The notes beneath the pieces are model-generated. The model made no database searches. It saw nothing but the letters and a program-made list of their open reading frames with translations, and was not told the origin of the DNA. 64,000 nucleotides of DNA from contig NZ_JASSVS010000002.1 in NCBI RefSeq assembly GCF_030250645.1, positions 310,001-374,000 on the forward strand, read 5' to 3'. A program made the translations under genes and the position numbers. The DNA is from Marinobacter azerbaijanicus. GTDB taxonomy: Bacteria > Pseudomonadota > Gammaproteobacteria > Pseudomonadales > Oleiphilaceae. Positions 46,681-56,603 of this stretch are shown here, in pieces. The stretch's first letter is position 1, and every line of letters begins with the position of its first letter.

Positions 46681-47600
46681 AACCCCGCCACGTAGTCGGC
46701 CATTTGCCGGCGCTGTTGTTCATCCGGCAATGTGCCATACAGAGCCCCCATATTTTCTTTCATGTGTTCCACGCGTGTTGTTGCAGGGATGGCGCAAGTG
46801 ACCGCCGGGTGGGACACGATGAACTTGAGGAAAAACTCGGCCCAGTTGCTGCAGCCGGCCTCCGGCGCCCAGGCAGGCAATGGTTCAGACTGGTAGCGAC
46901 GGAAGAGGCGGCCACCCTGGAAGGGACGGTTCACGATGACGGCGATGCCTCGCTCCCTCGCCAGCGGCAACAGGCGCTGCTCGGCTTCGCGGTCCAGTAC
47001 ATTGTAGGTCAGTTGTACAAAGTCCAGGGGCTCCTGCTCCATTATTCGGGCGAACTCTCCATGACGCCGGCCGTGGGAGGTGGTGATACCGAGATAGCGA
47101 ATGTCCCCGTCCGCCTTCATCCGCTTGAGCGTATCCAGATGGGCTTCCCACGCCAGCAGGTTGTGAACCTGCTGCAGGTCAAAGCGTTCAATGCCCCATT
47201 TCCGGCGGGATGCCCTGTCCTGCTCACGGGTGGCATCGCCATCCCGGGTCCAGATCTTGTTGGCGGCAAAGACCCTGTCGTGGGCATCCAGCCTTTCCAG
47301 TGCCTCGCCCATTACATCGTCTGCGGAACCGTACATGGGTGACGAGTCCACCAGGCTGCCACCAAGCTCGAAAAAGGTCTTCAATACGTCGGTGCGCTCA
47401 CCCACAAGGTGACGATCACCACCCACGTTGAAGGTGCGCCAGGTGCCCATGCCAATCACCGGCAATGACTCTCCCGAAGAGGGAATGGCCCGGGTGATGG
47501 CTTTTTCACCGGGTGCAGCCACCAGTACCGGCATACGTAGCGAAAGGCCTGTGGCAGCAAGTCCGGCCAGGAACTTTCGTCGGGTAAACCGTGTCGCCAT
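46677..47600 (-). CDS. Tat-exported aldo/keto reductase
   Basis: A 307-residue AKR with an N-terminal twin-arginine signal (TRRKFLAGLAATGLSL, residues 5-20). The catalytic set is present: D in GSLVDSSPMYG, the following Tyr, K in AANKIWTRD and H in QQVHNLLAW. It is therefore a periplasmic AKR, a less common location that requires folding with cofactor before export. The usual SNF motif is replaced by TSHGRRH. It is co-transcribed with the DUF6064 membrane gene. Confidence 0.85.
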   Translation of the reverse strand: MATRFTRRKFLAGLAATGLSLRMPVLVAAPGEKAITRAIPSSGESLPVIGMGTWRTFNVGGDRHLVGERTDVLKTFFELGGSLVDSSPMYGSADDVMGEALERLDAHDRVFAANKIWTRDGDATREQDRASRRKWGIERFDLQQVHNLLAWEAHLDTLKRMKADGDIRYLGITTSHGRRHGEFARIMEQEPLDFVQLTYNVLDREAEQRLLPLARERGIAVIVNRPFQGGRLFRRYQSEPLPAWAPEAGCSNWAEFFLKFIVSHPAVTCAIPATTRVEHMKENMGALYGTLPDEQQRRQMADYVAGL

Positions 47601-47799
47601 ACGTCAACCTCCGAGGTTCTTCGAGCTCATGATTGCGCTAACTTGTTGATTAAATGGAGCACTTACATCTGCTAACAAAAATGCTGTATAAACAACGACC
47701 CTACTGGCATTTTTTAACGTCATGTATAGCCTTTCCACATAGTATGAGCACAAGTTTTGGGCTATTGTTAAATGATCTGAAACCAACGAGCATTGTCCC

Positions 47800-49377
47800 A
47801 TGTTGCTGACGGCACGAAGCCATTCATACAGTACACACAACGGAACTGACCGACAGCATGGTCGAGTGGTACCACGCCTGCTCGCTTCTGCCATGGCAGC
47901 CATTCTGTCACTGGGCATTGCCTCCGCTTCTGAACCGGCCGCCGAGACAACCAGCAACCCCAAGAAGACCTGGAGCAGCCAGGTGCGTGATTACGCGTTC
48001 CAGTCCCTGAACGATGACCAGGCCCTGAGCATGGCCGCCATCCCCCTGAATGGCCCCGGCATTGAGCAGTATATCAATGCTGACGCGCTAATGAGTCCCG
48101 GCTCCATCATCAAGCTGATTACCACCTATGCAGCGCTGGAAACCCTGGGGCCCACCTATCACTGGGACACCAACTTCTATACCGATGGTGAGCTTGTAGG
48201 CGACACCCTCAATGGCAACTTCTATGTCGAACTGGGCGGTGACCCCAAACTGACCATTGAGCGCCTGTGGAGTACCCTGAATGAGCTTCGAGGCATGGGC
48301 ATCGGCGCCATCAATGGCAATCTGGTACTGGACGGTGACGTATTCAGGCTGGCAGACGGGTTGCCCGGCTTCGATGACAATGGTGACAACCCCAATGCGC
48401 CCTTCCTGGTGCAGCCTTCACCCTACCTCACAAATCTGAATCTTGTGCATTTCCAGGTGCGGGCGGATGAGCGTGGAACGCAGGCCTGGAGCGCACCCTC
48501 GCTGAACGATGTTGTCATCGACAACCGGGTAACGGCAGTGGCTGAAGGCCCGTGCCCTGCCCGCAGAAGATTTGAATGGGAACCCATCTTCCACGAAGAC
48601 CACAGGGTAACGGTCAGAGTGACTGGTCAATTGCCCCGGGGCTGTCGGACTACCGCGTACCTCTCTCTGCTGCCCCATGAGCAATACACCGCTTCGCTGA
48701 TACGCTCACTGCTTACGGATATGGGCATTGAAATCAGCGGCAAAAGTCTGCTCGCCAGCACTCCTGATGACGCCCGATTGCTGCTTAAAACCACCTCACC
48801 AGACCTGGTAACCATGGTGCGTGATATCAACAAGTGGAGTAGCAACGTGATGGCGCGCCAACTGTTGCTGTCCATTGGCGCGGAGCACCGGCTCGACGAC
48901 GATGAAGATGATCGCGTTGCCGGTATCCGTGTGATTTACCAATGGCTTCAGGACAAAGGCATCAATACCGCCGGCATGGTGATTGATAATGGTGCCGGCC
49001 TTACCCGTCATGGCCGGATCACTGCACGCCAGGGTGCGCAGATTCTGCAACACGCCTGGAACAGCGACTACTCCGCCGATCTGATGGCCTCCATGCCGCT
49101 GATTGCAATGGACGGCACCATGGCACGTCGTTTGCGGAACACCGGTCTGGACGGCAAGGGCCGCATCAAGACCGGTTACCTGGAAAACGTACGCTCTATT
49201 GCCGGTTATACCCGTGATGACACCAACACCACCTGGGCTGTCGTGGGCATGGTCAACAATGACCCCGCCTGGAATGGGCAGGCAGTACTGGACCGGATCA
49301 TCTACTCTCTCCATCACCGCCCGCCTACCGGAACAACCCTTTCCCAGGCGCCGTCCGGTAACACCACGGTTCGCTGA
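47800..49377 (+). CDS. dacB: PBP4-type D-Ala-D-Ala carboxypeptidase/endopeptidase
   Basis: A 525-residue peptidase S13 protein with the three penicillin-binding motifs: S-x-x-K as SPGSIIK (about residues 104-110), S-x-N as KWSSNVM (about 344-350) and K-T-G as RIKTGYLENV (about 456). It trims or cleaves peptidoglycan cross-links in the periplasm. An arginine/histidine-rich lead of about 25 residues precedes the hydrophobic signal (LLASAMAAILSLGIASA), so the true start may be the GTG at 47866. An AT-rich promoter region lies at 47601-47799. Confidence 0.9.
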   Translation: MLLTARSHSYSTHNGTDRQHGRVVPRLLASAMAAILSLGIASASEPAAETTSNPKKTWSSQVRDYAFQSLNDDQALSMAAIPLNGPGIEQYINADALMSPGSIIKLITTYAALETLGPTYHWDTNFYTDGELVGDTLNGNFYVELGGDPKLTIERLWSTLNELRGMGIGAINGNLVLDGDVFRLADGLPGFDDNGDNPNAPFLVQPSPYLTNLNLVHFQVRADERGTQAWSAPSLNDVVIDNRVTAVAEGPCPARRRFEWEPIFHEDHRVTVRVTGQLPRGCRTTAYLSLLPHEQYTASLIRSLLTDMGIEISGKSLLASTPDDARLLLKTTSPDLVTMVRDINKWSSNVMARQLLLSIGAEHRLDDDEDDRVAGIRVIYQWLQDKGINTAGMVIDNGAGLTRHGRITARQGAQILQHAWNSDYSADLMASMPLIAMDGTMARRLRNTGLDGKGRIKTGYLENVRSIAGYTRDDTNTTWAVVGMVNNDPAWNGQAVLDRIIYSLHHRPPTGTTLSQAPSGNTTVR

Positions 49378-49384
49378 GCTTTCA

Positions 49385-49409
49385 CCGCTGATCCGGGCCG
49401 GATCAGCGG
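49385..49409. terminator. Hairpin between convergent dacB and napC
   Basis: CCGCTGATCC-GGGCC-GGATCAGCGG is a perfect 10-bp stem just after the dacB stop and 8 bp before the napC stop. T tracts beside it are weak, so bidirectional termination is likely but not certain. Confidence 0.6.
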
Positions 49410-49416
49410 CTTCCTC

Positions 49417-50004
49417 CTAGCGGCTCACACCTGCCATGTCCGGCAACTCATGGGCAATGCCCTTGTGACAGTCGATACAGGTCTGGTCTCCCTCACCGGT
49501 CAACGCTGTGGAATGGGCTTCGGCAGCGCGCGGATCCTGTAACGTAAAGTCCATGGACTCAAACTCGTGACAGTTGCGACACTCCAGTGAGTCGTTGGCT
49601 TTCAGCCGGTGCCACTCCCGCTGGGCCAGCTCGAGGCGCTTTTCCTCGAACTTTTCCGGCGTATCGATGGTGCCGAACAGCCAGCCCCAGACTTCCTTGG
49701 ACGCCTCCATTTTGCGGCCTATCTTGTGGGTCCAGTCATGTGGTACATGGCAGTCAGAACATTCAGCCCTGACTCCAGAGCGGTTGGTGTAGTGGATGGT
49801 GTCTTTCAGTTCCTGGTAAGGATTACTGTACATCTCGTGGCAGCCAATACAGAACTCCTCGGTGTTGGTGACCTCCAGGGCCGTATTGAAACCGCCCCAG
49901 AATATAATCCCGGCCAGAAACCCGCCCAGCGTCAGAAACCCGAGACTGTAGTGAACACTGGGTTTTCTCAACAGGCGCCAGTAGTACTTCAGCCGACCCA
50001 TCAT
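49417..50004 (-). CDS. napC: Tetraheme cytochrome c quinol dehydrogenase
   Basis: A 195-residue NapC/NirT protein: one N-terminal membrane helix (about 18-40) and four C-x2-C-H heme sites (CIGCH, CSDCH, CRNCH, CIDCH). It takes electrons from membrane quinol and passes them to NapB. Last gene of napEFDABC; overlaps napB by 4 bp. Confidence 0.95.
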   Translation of the reverse strand: MMGRLKYYWRLLRKPSVHYSLGFLTLGGFLAGIIFWGGFNTALEVTNTEEFCIGCHEMYSNPYQELKDTIHYTNRSGVRAECSDCHVPHDWTHKIGRKMEASKEVWGWLFGTIDTPEKFEEKRLELAQREWHRLKANDSLECRNCHEFESMDFTLQDPRAAEAHSTALTGEGDQTCIDCHKGIAHELPDMAGVSR

Positions 50005-50477
50005 TGGCTATCCTCCCGGGCGCCCTGACGGATCACCTGATCGATGGGCTTGAAGTCCGACTCCACCAGTGCTTCTGCGTCGGTTTGAGGCACGTGGCAC
50101 TGGGTACAGAAATACCGCCCCGGTGTTACCTCCGCTCTGACCTGGAAATTGCGATCCATGAAATGGGTCACGCTGACCATCGGGGCGCCTGCCGAGGGCG
50201 CAGACTCACGGCTGTGGCACTCAAGGCAGCGATTAAAGCGCTTGTCCACCTGATAACCCCGGATGCTGTGGGGGATGACCGGTGGCTGTTCCGGGTAATT
50301 GCGTACTTCCCGCTTGACGTCTCGGGGGTCCCCGGCAATGGGTGGCGCATCGCCCACCTTACCCAGGGTTCCGCCCTCCCGGAGACCATCAGGCGCAGAG
50401 GGTGACAGTGAAGGCGACTCAGCCGTTGCAACCATGGCAAAGGAGGCCGTCAGCAGAATAGCGATCAGCTTTTTCAT
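50001..50477 (-). CDS. napB: Periplasmic nitrate reductase diheme subunit
   Basis: A 158-residue exported diheme cytochrome. Signal residues 1-20 (ATA-ES), heme sites CLECH and CTQCH, plus conserved axial histidines ([19 protein letters not shown]). It passes electrons from NapC to NapA. The ATG at 50477 (MKKLIAI) behind GAGGAG fits the signal peptide. Confidence 0.95.
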   Translation of the reverse strand: MKKLIAILLTASFAMVATAESPSLSPSAPDGLREGGTLGKVGDAPPIAGDPRDVKREVRNYPEQPPVIPHSIRGYQVDKRFNRCLECHSRESAPSAGAPMVSVTHFMDRNFQVRAEVTPGRYFCTQCHVPQTDAEALVESDFKPIDQVIRQGAREDSQ

Positions 50478-50488
50478 GGTGTGTCTCC

Positions 50489-52993
50489 TCAAGCCAGGTC
50501 TACCAGTTCCAGACGAACCGCACACTTCTTGAAATCCGTCTGTTTGGATATGGGGTCAGTGGCGTCCAGAGTGACTTTGTTGATGATCTTGCCGGCGTCA
50601 AAGAAAGGCACATACACCATCCCCCGGGGGACGCTGACACGGCCACGGGTTTCCACCCGCAGCCGCACCTCGCCGCGGCGGCTGGCCACAAGAACCTCAC
50701 TGCCCCGCCGGAACCCCTGCTCCCTTGCGTCTTCCATATTCATGTAAAGCAGGGCATCAGGTACCGCCTTGTGCAGTTCACCTACCCGCCGGGTCATGGA
50801 ACCGGTGTGCCAGTGTTCCAGAACACGACCGGTACACAGCCAGAAGGGATACTCGTCGTCCGGGGACTCCGCTGGCGGCTCATGAGGCAGGGCAAATATC
50901 CGTGCGCGGTTATCGGCATTGCCATAAAACTGGAACCCGGTGCCTTCTTCCACGTATGGGTCGGAGCCCTCGCGATACCGCCAGAGGGTTTCCTTGCCGT
51001 CCACCACAGGCCACCGCAGGCCGCGGGTTTTATGGTAGGTATCGAAATCTGCCAGATCCTTGCCCTTACCCTTACCAAACTTCCGGTATTCCTCGAACAG
51101 GCCCTTCTGGATATAGAAGCCGAAGTCTTTGGCTTCGTGATTGCCATAATCCGGATTCAGGTCATCCAGCGGGTAGGCATCCACGTTACCGTTACGGTAG
51201 AGCACGTCGAACAGGGTCTTGTCCCGCATTTCGGGCGCCCTGGCCAGCAGGTCCTGAGGCCAGACATCCGCCACCTTTATGCGCCTGGCGAGGGCCAGCG
51301 TCTGCCAGAGATCGGATTTGGCTTCGCCCGGAGCCGTCACCAACTCCTGCCAGAACTGGGTTCGGCGCTCGGCGTTGCCGTAGGCGCCTTCCTTCTCAAC
51401 CCAGCCCGCGGAGGGCAGAATCAGATCAGCCGCCTGGGCAGACACCGTCGGGTAAATGTCGGAGACGATGATGAACGTATCCGGATTCCGCCAGCCCGGC
51501 AGGGTTTCCTGCATGGTGTTGGGACCGGCCTGGATGTTGTTGGTAACCTGGGTCCAGTACACCCGCAACTTGCTGTCTTTAAGCATCCGGCTCTGAAGCA
51601 CTGCGTGATAACCCACTTTCGCGGGAATGGTGCCTTCCGGCAGTTTCCAGATCTTCTCCGCCATGGCCCGGTGCTCCGGGTTGGACACCACCATATCGGC
51701 CGGCAGACGGTGGGCGAAGGTCCCCACTTCCCGGGCTGTGCCGCAGGCGGAAGGCTGACCGGTCAGCGAAAAGGGGCTGTTGCCGGGTGTGGCAATCTTG
51801 CCGGTCAGCAGGTGTACGTTATAGATCAGGTTATTAACCCAGACACCACGGGTGTGCTGGTTAACACCCATGGTCCAGAAGGTGGTTACGCGTTTGTCCG
51901 GGTCGGCATAGAGTTTTGCCAGACGCTCCAGGCGGTCGGCGGGAACGCCGGATACCCTCACGGCTCGCTCGAGATCATACTCTTTCACATACTCGGCAAA
52001 AGCCTCGAAGCTCATGTCTTCAAAACTGCCGGCATTATCTGAGTTTTTGGCGTTCTGCTCGCGGGGATCTTCCGGCCGCAGGCCGTAACCAATATCCGCG
52101 GCTCCCTTGACGAACTTGGTGTGCTTGTTAACGAAGTCCTCGTTGACCGCATCGTTCTGGATGATGTAGTTGGCAATGTAGTTAAGGATCGCCACATCTG
52201 CGTGGGGCGTCATCACCATTGGCAAATCAGCGAGATCAAACGAGCGGTGTTTATAGGTGGAAAGTACCGCCACTTCCGTGGAGGGATGCGACAACCGGCG
52301 GTCGGTCACCCGCGTCCACAGGATCGGGTGCATTTCCGCCATGTTCGAACCCCAGAGCACGAAGGCATCAGCGTTCTCTATGTCGTCATAGACCCCCATG
52401 GGCTCGTCCGCACCGAACGTGCGCATGAAACCGGCCACGGCTGACGCCATGCAATGCCGGGCATTCGGGTCGATGTTGTTGGTGCGGAAACCGGCCTTGA
52501 ACAACTTGCTGGACGCGTAGCCTTCCCAGATGGTCCACTGGCCGGACCCGAACATGCCGACACTGTCCGGGCCATGTTCTTTTATGGAAGACGTGAATTT
52601 TTCCGCCATCACGTCCAGGGCTTCGTCCCAGCTGACTTCCTGGAACTCCCCTTCCTTGTGGAACTTGCCATCCCGTTTACGCAACAGGGGTTTGGTGAGC
52701 CTGTCCCGCCCGTAGAGGATCTTGGACAGGAAGTACCCTTTCACGCAGTTCAGGCCGCGGTTGACCTCAGACTGGGTGTCGCCATGGGTGGCAACGATCT
52801 GGTTGTTCTTTGTGGCGACCATTACACTGCAGCCAGTTCCACAGAAGCGACAAGGCGCCTTGCTCCACTTCAGTTCCGTAAGCTCGGCGTTGGTGATCAG
52901 GTTAGCCGCCCCTGCGGGAATTGACAGCCCGGCGGCTGAGGCGCCCAGAGCCAGTGCATTGGCCTTGGCGAATTCGCGTCGTGTCAGGTTCAT
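50489..52993 (-). CDS. napA: Periplasmic nitrate reductase catalytic subunit
   Basis: An 834-residue Mo-bisMGD enzyme: Tat signal [22 protein letters not shown], [4Fe-4S] motif [12 protein letters not shown]...GLNCVKGY, and the molybdenum-ligating Cys in [13 protein letters not shown]. Length matches the family (828-835). Reduces nitrate to nitrite in the periplasm. NapD (53016-53315) guards the signal before export. Confidence 0.97.
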   Translation of the reverse strand: MNLTRREFAKANALALGASAAGLSIPAGAANLITNAELTELKWSKAPCRFCGTGCSVMVATKNNQIVATHGDTQSEVNRGLNCVKGYFLSKILYGRDRLTKPLLRKRDGKFHKEGEFQEVSWDEALDVMAEKFTSSIKEHGPDSVGMFGSGQWTIWEGYASSKLFKAGFRTNNIDPNARHCMASAVAGFMRTFGADEPMGVYDDIENADAFVLWGSNMAEMHPILWTRVTDRRLSHPSTEVAVLSTYKHRSFDLADLPMVMTPHADVAILNYIANYIIQNDAVNEDFVNKHTKFVKGAADIGYGLRPEDPREQNAKNSDNAGSFEDMSFEAFAEYVKEYDLERAVRVSGVPADRLERLAKLYADPDKRVTTFWTMGVNQHTRGVWVNNLIYNVHLLTGKIATPGNSPFSLTGQPSACGTAREVGTFAHRLPADMVVSNPEHRAMAEKIWKLPEGTIPAKVGYHAVLQSRMLKDSKLRVYWTQVTNNIQAGPNTMQETLPGWRNPDTFIIVSDIYPTVSAQAADLILPSAGWVEKEGAYGNAERRTQFWQELVTAPGEAKSDLWQTLALARRIKVADVWPQDLLARAPEMRDKTLFDVLYRNGNVDAYPLDDLNPDYGNHEAKDFGFYIQKGLFEEYRKFGKGKGKDLADFDTYHKTRGLRWPVVDGKETLWRYREGSDPYVEEGTGFQFYGNADNRARIFALPHEPPAESPDDEYPFWLCTGRVLEHWHTGSMTRRVGELHKAVPDALLYMNMEDAREQGFRRGSEVLVASRRGEVRLRVETRGRVSVPRGMVYVPFFDAGKIINKVTLDATDPISKQTDFKKCAVRLELVDLA

Positions 52994-53015
52994 GATTCTG
53001 TCTCTGTCATCAGGT

Positions 53016-53315
53016 TTATTGTGTTGTGTTCAGGTCAATCATTTCGTGGTTGGCTTCAGCGGCCGACATCAGCTCGTGATAGACCAGGATGCACTCCAGG
53101 ACGCCAGGCTGGCTTTCCAGCAGTTCGACTGTTTCCAGCAGCCGGCTTTGATGCGGGCCTTCCGCAATGACCACCAGCTTGCCCCCCGGGGATTCTGCGC
53201 CGGTTTCCAGGCCTTCGGTTTGATTAACCCTGGCCTTGATGGCATCCAGGTATTCGGGCCAGCAGTGAACAATAAAGCTGGCAATGTGCACCTCCTCAGA
53301 GGATGACTCAGTCAT
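53016..53315 (-). CDS. napD: NapA signal-peptide chaperone
   Basis: A 99-residue ferredoxin-like protein ([49 protein letters not shown]) that binds the Tat signal of NapA and holds back export until cofactor is inserted. Starts inside the end of napF (8-bp overlap), 22 bp before napA. Confidence 0.93.
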   Translation of the reverse strand: MTESSSEEVHIASFIVHCWPEYLDAIKARVNQTEGLETGAESPGGKLVVIAEGPHQSRLLETVELLESQPGVLECILVYHELMSAAEANHEMIDLNTTQ

Positions 53316-53805
53316 GGTTGGTCTCCTTTACCTCAGGGGCGGAAAGCTCTATGGCATCCTGGGGACAGACAGCCACGCAGGCACCACAGCCGGTGCAGTC
53401 ATCCAGAGCGACCGTTGGCATGGGTACATGGCCGAGTGAAGGGGAAAAGCGGATGGCGGATGGCTCGCAGACATCCTGGCAGCTCTGGCAATGGATGTTG
53501 GCCAGCGCCAGGCAGTTATCCCGGATGCGGGCGCGCCAGGGGAATGCCTCTCGCGCCAGGTCAAAGACGGGCTCATCACAGACCCGCACGCATTCCTGAC
53601 AAAAGGTGCAACCCTCATCCTGAAAACGGATTTGCGGAAAACCGCCATCGCCCTTGAACAGAACATTCTCCGGGCAGGCATCAATACAGTCACCGCAGCG
53701 AACACAGGCTTCAATGAACGATTCATCTGTCCAGGGAGGCTTGCGCTCGGCAGACAGAGCACGGCCTCCGCGGAGAAAGGATCTGCGGGCCAGGGAGACA
53801 GACAT
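53308..53805 (-). CDS. napF: Ferredoxin-type maturation protein
   Basis: A 165-residue protein with four iron-sulfur motifs: CVRCGDCIDACP, CTFCQECVRVC, CQSCQDVC and CTGCGACVAVCP. The first residues SLARRSFLRGG look Tat-like, although NapF acts in the cytosol with NapA. It helps load the NapA cluster. Confidence 0.93.
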   Translation of the reverse strand: MSVSLARRSFLRGGRALSAERKPPWTDESFIEACVRCGDCIDACPENVLFKGDGGFPQIRFQDEGCTFCQECVRVCDEPVFDLAREAFPWRARIRDNCLALANIHCQSCQDVCEPSAIRFSPSLGHVPMPTVALDDCTGCGACVAVCPQDAIELSAPEVKETNHD

Positions 53806-53814
53806 GCCTGCTCC

Positions 53815-53988
53815 CTATCCCGGTGGCCCTGGTGGCCCCATGAGTACCTGGGACATCCAGATTATGAAGCCGTAACCACCCACAACCGCTACCGCCAGAA
53901 TAGGAAACAGGAAGACAATCAGGAAAATAAACAAACGGAACTCATGCCGCCTGCGGTCATCCGACGACACATTCTGGGGATCATCCAT
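53815..53988 (-). CDS. napE: Small membrane protein NapE
   Basis: A 57-residue single-pass protein: polar start (MDDPQNVSSDDRRRHEFRL), then a hydrophobic helix (FIFLIVFLFPILAVAVVGGYGFIIW) and a proline-glycine tail. The R-x-E-x-R-x-F-x2-L pattern before the helix is the NapE signature. It starts the operon 9 bp before napF. ATG at 53988; a second ATG at 53984 is out of frame. Role: unresolved accessory subunit of Nap. Confidence 0.9.
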   Translation of the reverse strand: MDDPQNVSSDDRRRHEFRLFIFLIVFLFPILAVAVVGGYGFIIWMSQVLMGPPGPPG

Positions 53989-54045
53989 ATACCCGCCTTT
54001 TTTATGTGTGTATTTTCAAGCTAGTCAAGATCCTGCATTTTTCAA

Positions 54046-54059
54046 TTGATAAAAATCAC
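54046..54059. promoter_or_regulatory. Anr/FNR-type box upstream of napE
   Basis: TTGAT-AAAA-ATCAC matches TTGAT-N4-ATCAA with one change. It lies 58-71 bp before the napE start codon, so oxygen-responsive (Anr/FNR) control of nap is likely. Confidence 0.75.
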
Positions 54060-54082
54060 ATTTTTGGATTACCCACAGGCAT

Positions 54083-54106
54083 AAAAAAACCCCGGCTAGA
54101 CCGGGG
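54083..54106 (-). terminator. Orphan intrinsic terminator on the minus strand
   Basis: Read on the minus strand: CCCCGG-TCTAG-CCGGGG followed by seven T. No minus-strand gene ends here; the next gene to the right is on the plus strand. It therefore ends either a short untranslated RNA or a leader transcript above the nap promoter. Confidence 0.75.
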
Positions 54107-54195
54107 CGAAATCATCAACGCTTTAAATGTACCCTACTCTTTACGTGCTCAGGTTCTCGAATGGATCAATCTGGTAGTCTGATTATTAAAAGCAG
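54083..54195 (-). ncRNA. Candidate small RNA ending at the orphan terminator
   Basis: About 110 nt of non-coding, AT-rich DNA precede the minus-strand terminator at 54083-54106. A TAATAA near 54182-54187 could be a -10 element, but no convincing -35 is seen. No ORF of note is present. The call rests mainly on the terminator having no gene to serve. Confidence 0.3.
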
Positions 54196-54254
54196 CCCCA
54201 TCTGAAAGCCTTGCGACGACGTATGATTCGAAACGCTTCCCGGGATAGAGGTCC

Positions 54255-55124
54255 ATGCTGCGTACCTTGTGTATTGTTCTTACAAGCCTGCTGCTGGTGG
54301 CAGGATGCAGCTCAACCAAACTGGCCTACCGCTACGCGGACTGGGGCATTGTCTGGTGGGTGGACGACTATATTCCCATGACTTCGGTGCAGGAATCGCG
54401 GCTGGAACAGGACATACGGGACCTTCGGCATTGGCACTGCAGCACCGAGCTGCCGCGATACTCACAATGGCTTACGCAGCTCGAAAGCGACGTTGGTGGC
54501 GGAGACCTTGATGAGCCGACGGTGGTCTGGCACCAGGAAAAACTGTTTTCTTTCCTCCCACCCCTGATTGAACGGGCCACACCCGCGGTCGTGCGCCTTC
54601 TGGCGAGTCTTGATGATGAACAAGTGCGGCAGCTGGCCGCGAATATGGAAGAAAGTCAGAAAGAAATGGAAGAAGAGTTTCTGGCGGACGATCCAGAGAA
54701 AACCGGTGCCGCACGGGCAGAGCGCACCAGTGAACGGGTTGAGCGCTGGCTGGGGCCACTCAATGGCCGCCAGCGGGAAACCGTCAGGATCTGGTCTGAA
54801 GCCCGGGGCGAACAGACGCAGATCTGGTTGGAAGGCCGGCGCAACTGGCAGCAGGCATTACTGGGCGCCATCGAGGAAAGAGACAGCGACAGCTTTGCCG
54901 ATCGCATCAGTTACCTGATCGACAACAACGAAGAAGTACGCGGGGAGAGGTATCAGCAGATGATGTCGGAAAGCCGGCCGGCCATGGCACAGCTGATGAC
55001 AGAACTCTTACAGCAGGCCGACCAGCGCCACCTTGATCACCTGGTGGCACGGGCGAAAGAACTGGCAGGAGACTTCGACACCCTCGCCTGTGTCGGCGAG
55101 GATACCGAAAACCAGAACAGCTGA
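54255..55124 (+). CDS. DUF6279-type lipoprotein
   Basis: A 289-residue protein with a lipoprotein signal (lipobox LVAGC, Cys at about residue 18) and an all-helical, charged body beginning YRYADWGIVWWVDDYIPMT, as in DUF6279 proteins. The next residue after Cys is Ser, so outer-membrane sorting is likely. Function unknown. It converges on the SDR at 55127 with a gap of only 2 bp. Confidence 0.82.
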   Translation: MLRTLCIVLTSLLLVAGCSSTKLAYRYADWGIVWWVDDYIPMTSVQESRLEQDIRDLRHWHCSTELPRYSQWLTQLESDVGGGDLDEPTVVWHQEKLFSFLPPLIERATPAVVRLLASLDDEQVRQLAANMEESQKEMEEEFLADDPEKTGAARAERTSERVERWLGPLNGRQRETVRIWSEARGEQTQIWLEGRRNWQQALLGAIEERDSDSFADRISYLIDNNEEVRGERYQQMMSESRPAMAQLMTELLQQADQRHLDHLVARAKELAGDFDTLACVGEDTENQNS

Positions 55125-55126
55125 CG

Positions 55127-55897
55127 TCAAATCGTCAGGTAACCGCCGTCCACGTTGATGCAGGTACCGGTGGTGTAGCTGGAGGCACCGGACGCCAGGT
55201 ACAGAACCGTGCCGGCCATCTCGTCCGGATCCGCCACCCGCTTCATGGGAATATGAGCCATGGCCTGTTTCTTGATGGCTTCGTTGCTGGTCAGCGCACT
55301 GGCGAATTTGGTATCCGTCAGGCCCGGCAACAACGCATTCACCCGCACCTTCTGCTGGCCCAGTTCCATGGCGAAGGATTTGGTCATGGAAATAACCGCC
55401 GCCTTGGTCACCGAATAGATGCCCTGGAAATGCCCCGGATTGACGCCGTTCACAGACGCCACGTTGATAATGGAGCCGCCACCGTTTTTCTTCATGATCT
55501 GCGCGCCACGGGCACACATGAAGAAGTAACCGCGAATATTCACGTCCACGGTCTTGTGGTAGGCACCCAGATCGGTGTCTTCAATGGGGCCAAAATAGGG
55601 GTTGGCCGCCGCGTTGTTCACCAGGATATCCAGCTTGCCATGCTTTGACTCGATGTGCTGCCAGATGTCTTCAATCTGGTCCATTTCACCGATGTGGCAG
55701 GCATAGGCCTCGGCACTGCCGCCGTCTTCGCGGATACTGCTGGCCACGGCCTCGCAGCCATCAATCTTGCGGCTGCTGACAATAACGTGGGCACCATAGT
55801 TGGCCAGGGTGCGGGCGATGCTCTCGCCGATACCGCGGCTGGCACCGGTGATCAGGGCCACTTTGCCGCTCAGATCAAACAGGTCTTGCTTGCTCAT
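55127..55897 (-). CDS. SDR oxidoreductase (FabG-like, 256 aa)
   Basis: A classical SDR with TGASRGIG at residues 17-24, NNAA, catalytic Y-x3-K as YSVTK, and the usual C-terminal ASSYTTGTCINVDGGY. It is the last gene of a minus-strand cluster with a phosphatase, an ACAD11-like kinase, another SDR and an ACAD11-like dehydrogenase, so it probably acts on a hydroxyacyl- or ketoacyl-CoA intermediate. Substrate inferred from context only. Confidence 0.88.
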   Translation of the reverse strand: MSKQDLFDLSGKVALITGASRGIGESIARTLANYGAHVIVSSRKIDGCEAVASSIREDGGSAEAYACHIGEMDQIEDIWQHIESKHGKLDILVNNAAANPYFGPIEDTDLGAYHKTVDVNIRGYFFMCARGAQIMKKNGGGSIINVASVNGVNPGHFQGIYSVTKAAVISMTKSFAMELGQQKVRVNALLPGLTDTKFASALTSNEAIKKQAMAHIPMKRVADPDEMAGTVLYLASGASSYTTGTCINVDGGYLTI

Positions 55898-55913
55898 TCT
55901 TCACCTCAATTCG

Positions 55914-56603
55914 TTATCGGAAGGTCACCAGGGAAGCATCTTCCGCCTCCAGGTGACTGTAATTGTTGAACACTGCGAGGCTGCGCCGGGCCCCTGAATG
56001 CAGGATGCGGGTGACGCTGGTATTGGCAATCACGGAATTCATGTCCAGTGTCTTGCGATCACTCAGCTGCAACAGGTGTTGTGCCATAACGGCAATGGGG
56101 CCGCCGGAGGTGGACACCAGGGTGTCGCCGCCGTCTGTGTAGTCAATCAGCTGCTCCAGGGCAGTGATCACCCGGTTCTGGAATTCACCCCAGCTCTCGG
56201 CGTATTCGTCGTCATGTTGCCCGCTGACCCACCGGACCATCGCTTCCTCGAACACCTGCTGGAAAGCTCTTGCGGGTTTTGGAAACGCAGCCAGATCCCG
56301 CGCCATACGCTCCCGGTCTTCCCATTCCGGGCGCAGACGTTCAATCAGCTGGGTATGGTCAAATTCGCTGAAACCCTCTACCGCCTGCATATCCGGGAGT
56401 GCCTCACCATAACCGCTGGTAATGGCCTCCATGGTTTCCCGGTGGCGCTCCATATTGCCGCCAAAAACGGCACTGGGGGTAACCTTGCCTGCGAGCCAGC
56501 GCCCCAGGACACGGCCCTGCTCCCAGCCCCGGGGTGACAGCTGATCGTAGTTTTCCTTGCCGAAACTGGCCTGCCCATGGCGAATCAGATAGATCGTTGC
56601 CAT
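55914..56603 (-). CDS. Cytosolic histidine phosphatase
   Basis: A 229-residue phosphoglycerate-mutase-fold protein: YLIRHGQASFGKENYDQLSPRGWEQGR carries the catalytic RHG. The protein lacks a signal peptide. Its ATG overlaps the kinase stop by 1 bp. In this cluster it could remove phosphate from the same intermediates that the kinase makes; this is inference. Confidence 0.87.
   Translation of the reverse strand: MATIYLIRHGQASFGKENYDQLSPRGWEQGRVLGRWLAGKVTPSAVFGGNMERHRETMEAITSGYGEALPDMQAVEGFSEFDHTQLIERLRPEWEDRERMARDLAAFPKPARAFQQVFEEAMVRWVSGQHDDEYAESWGEFQNRVITALEQLIDYTDGGDTLVSTSGGPIAVMAQHLLQLSDRKTLDMNSVIANTSVTRILHSGARRSLAVFNNYSHLEAEDASLVTFR

Noticed and set aside
47604..47963. Minus-strand 119-codon frame across the dacB start
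   Set aside because: Overlaps dacB antisense and an AT-rich promoter region; the translation has no recognisable features and no ribosome site.
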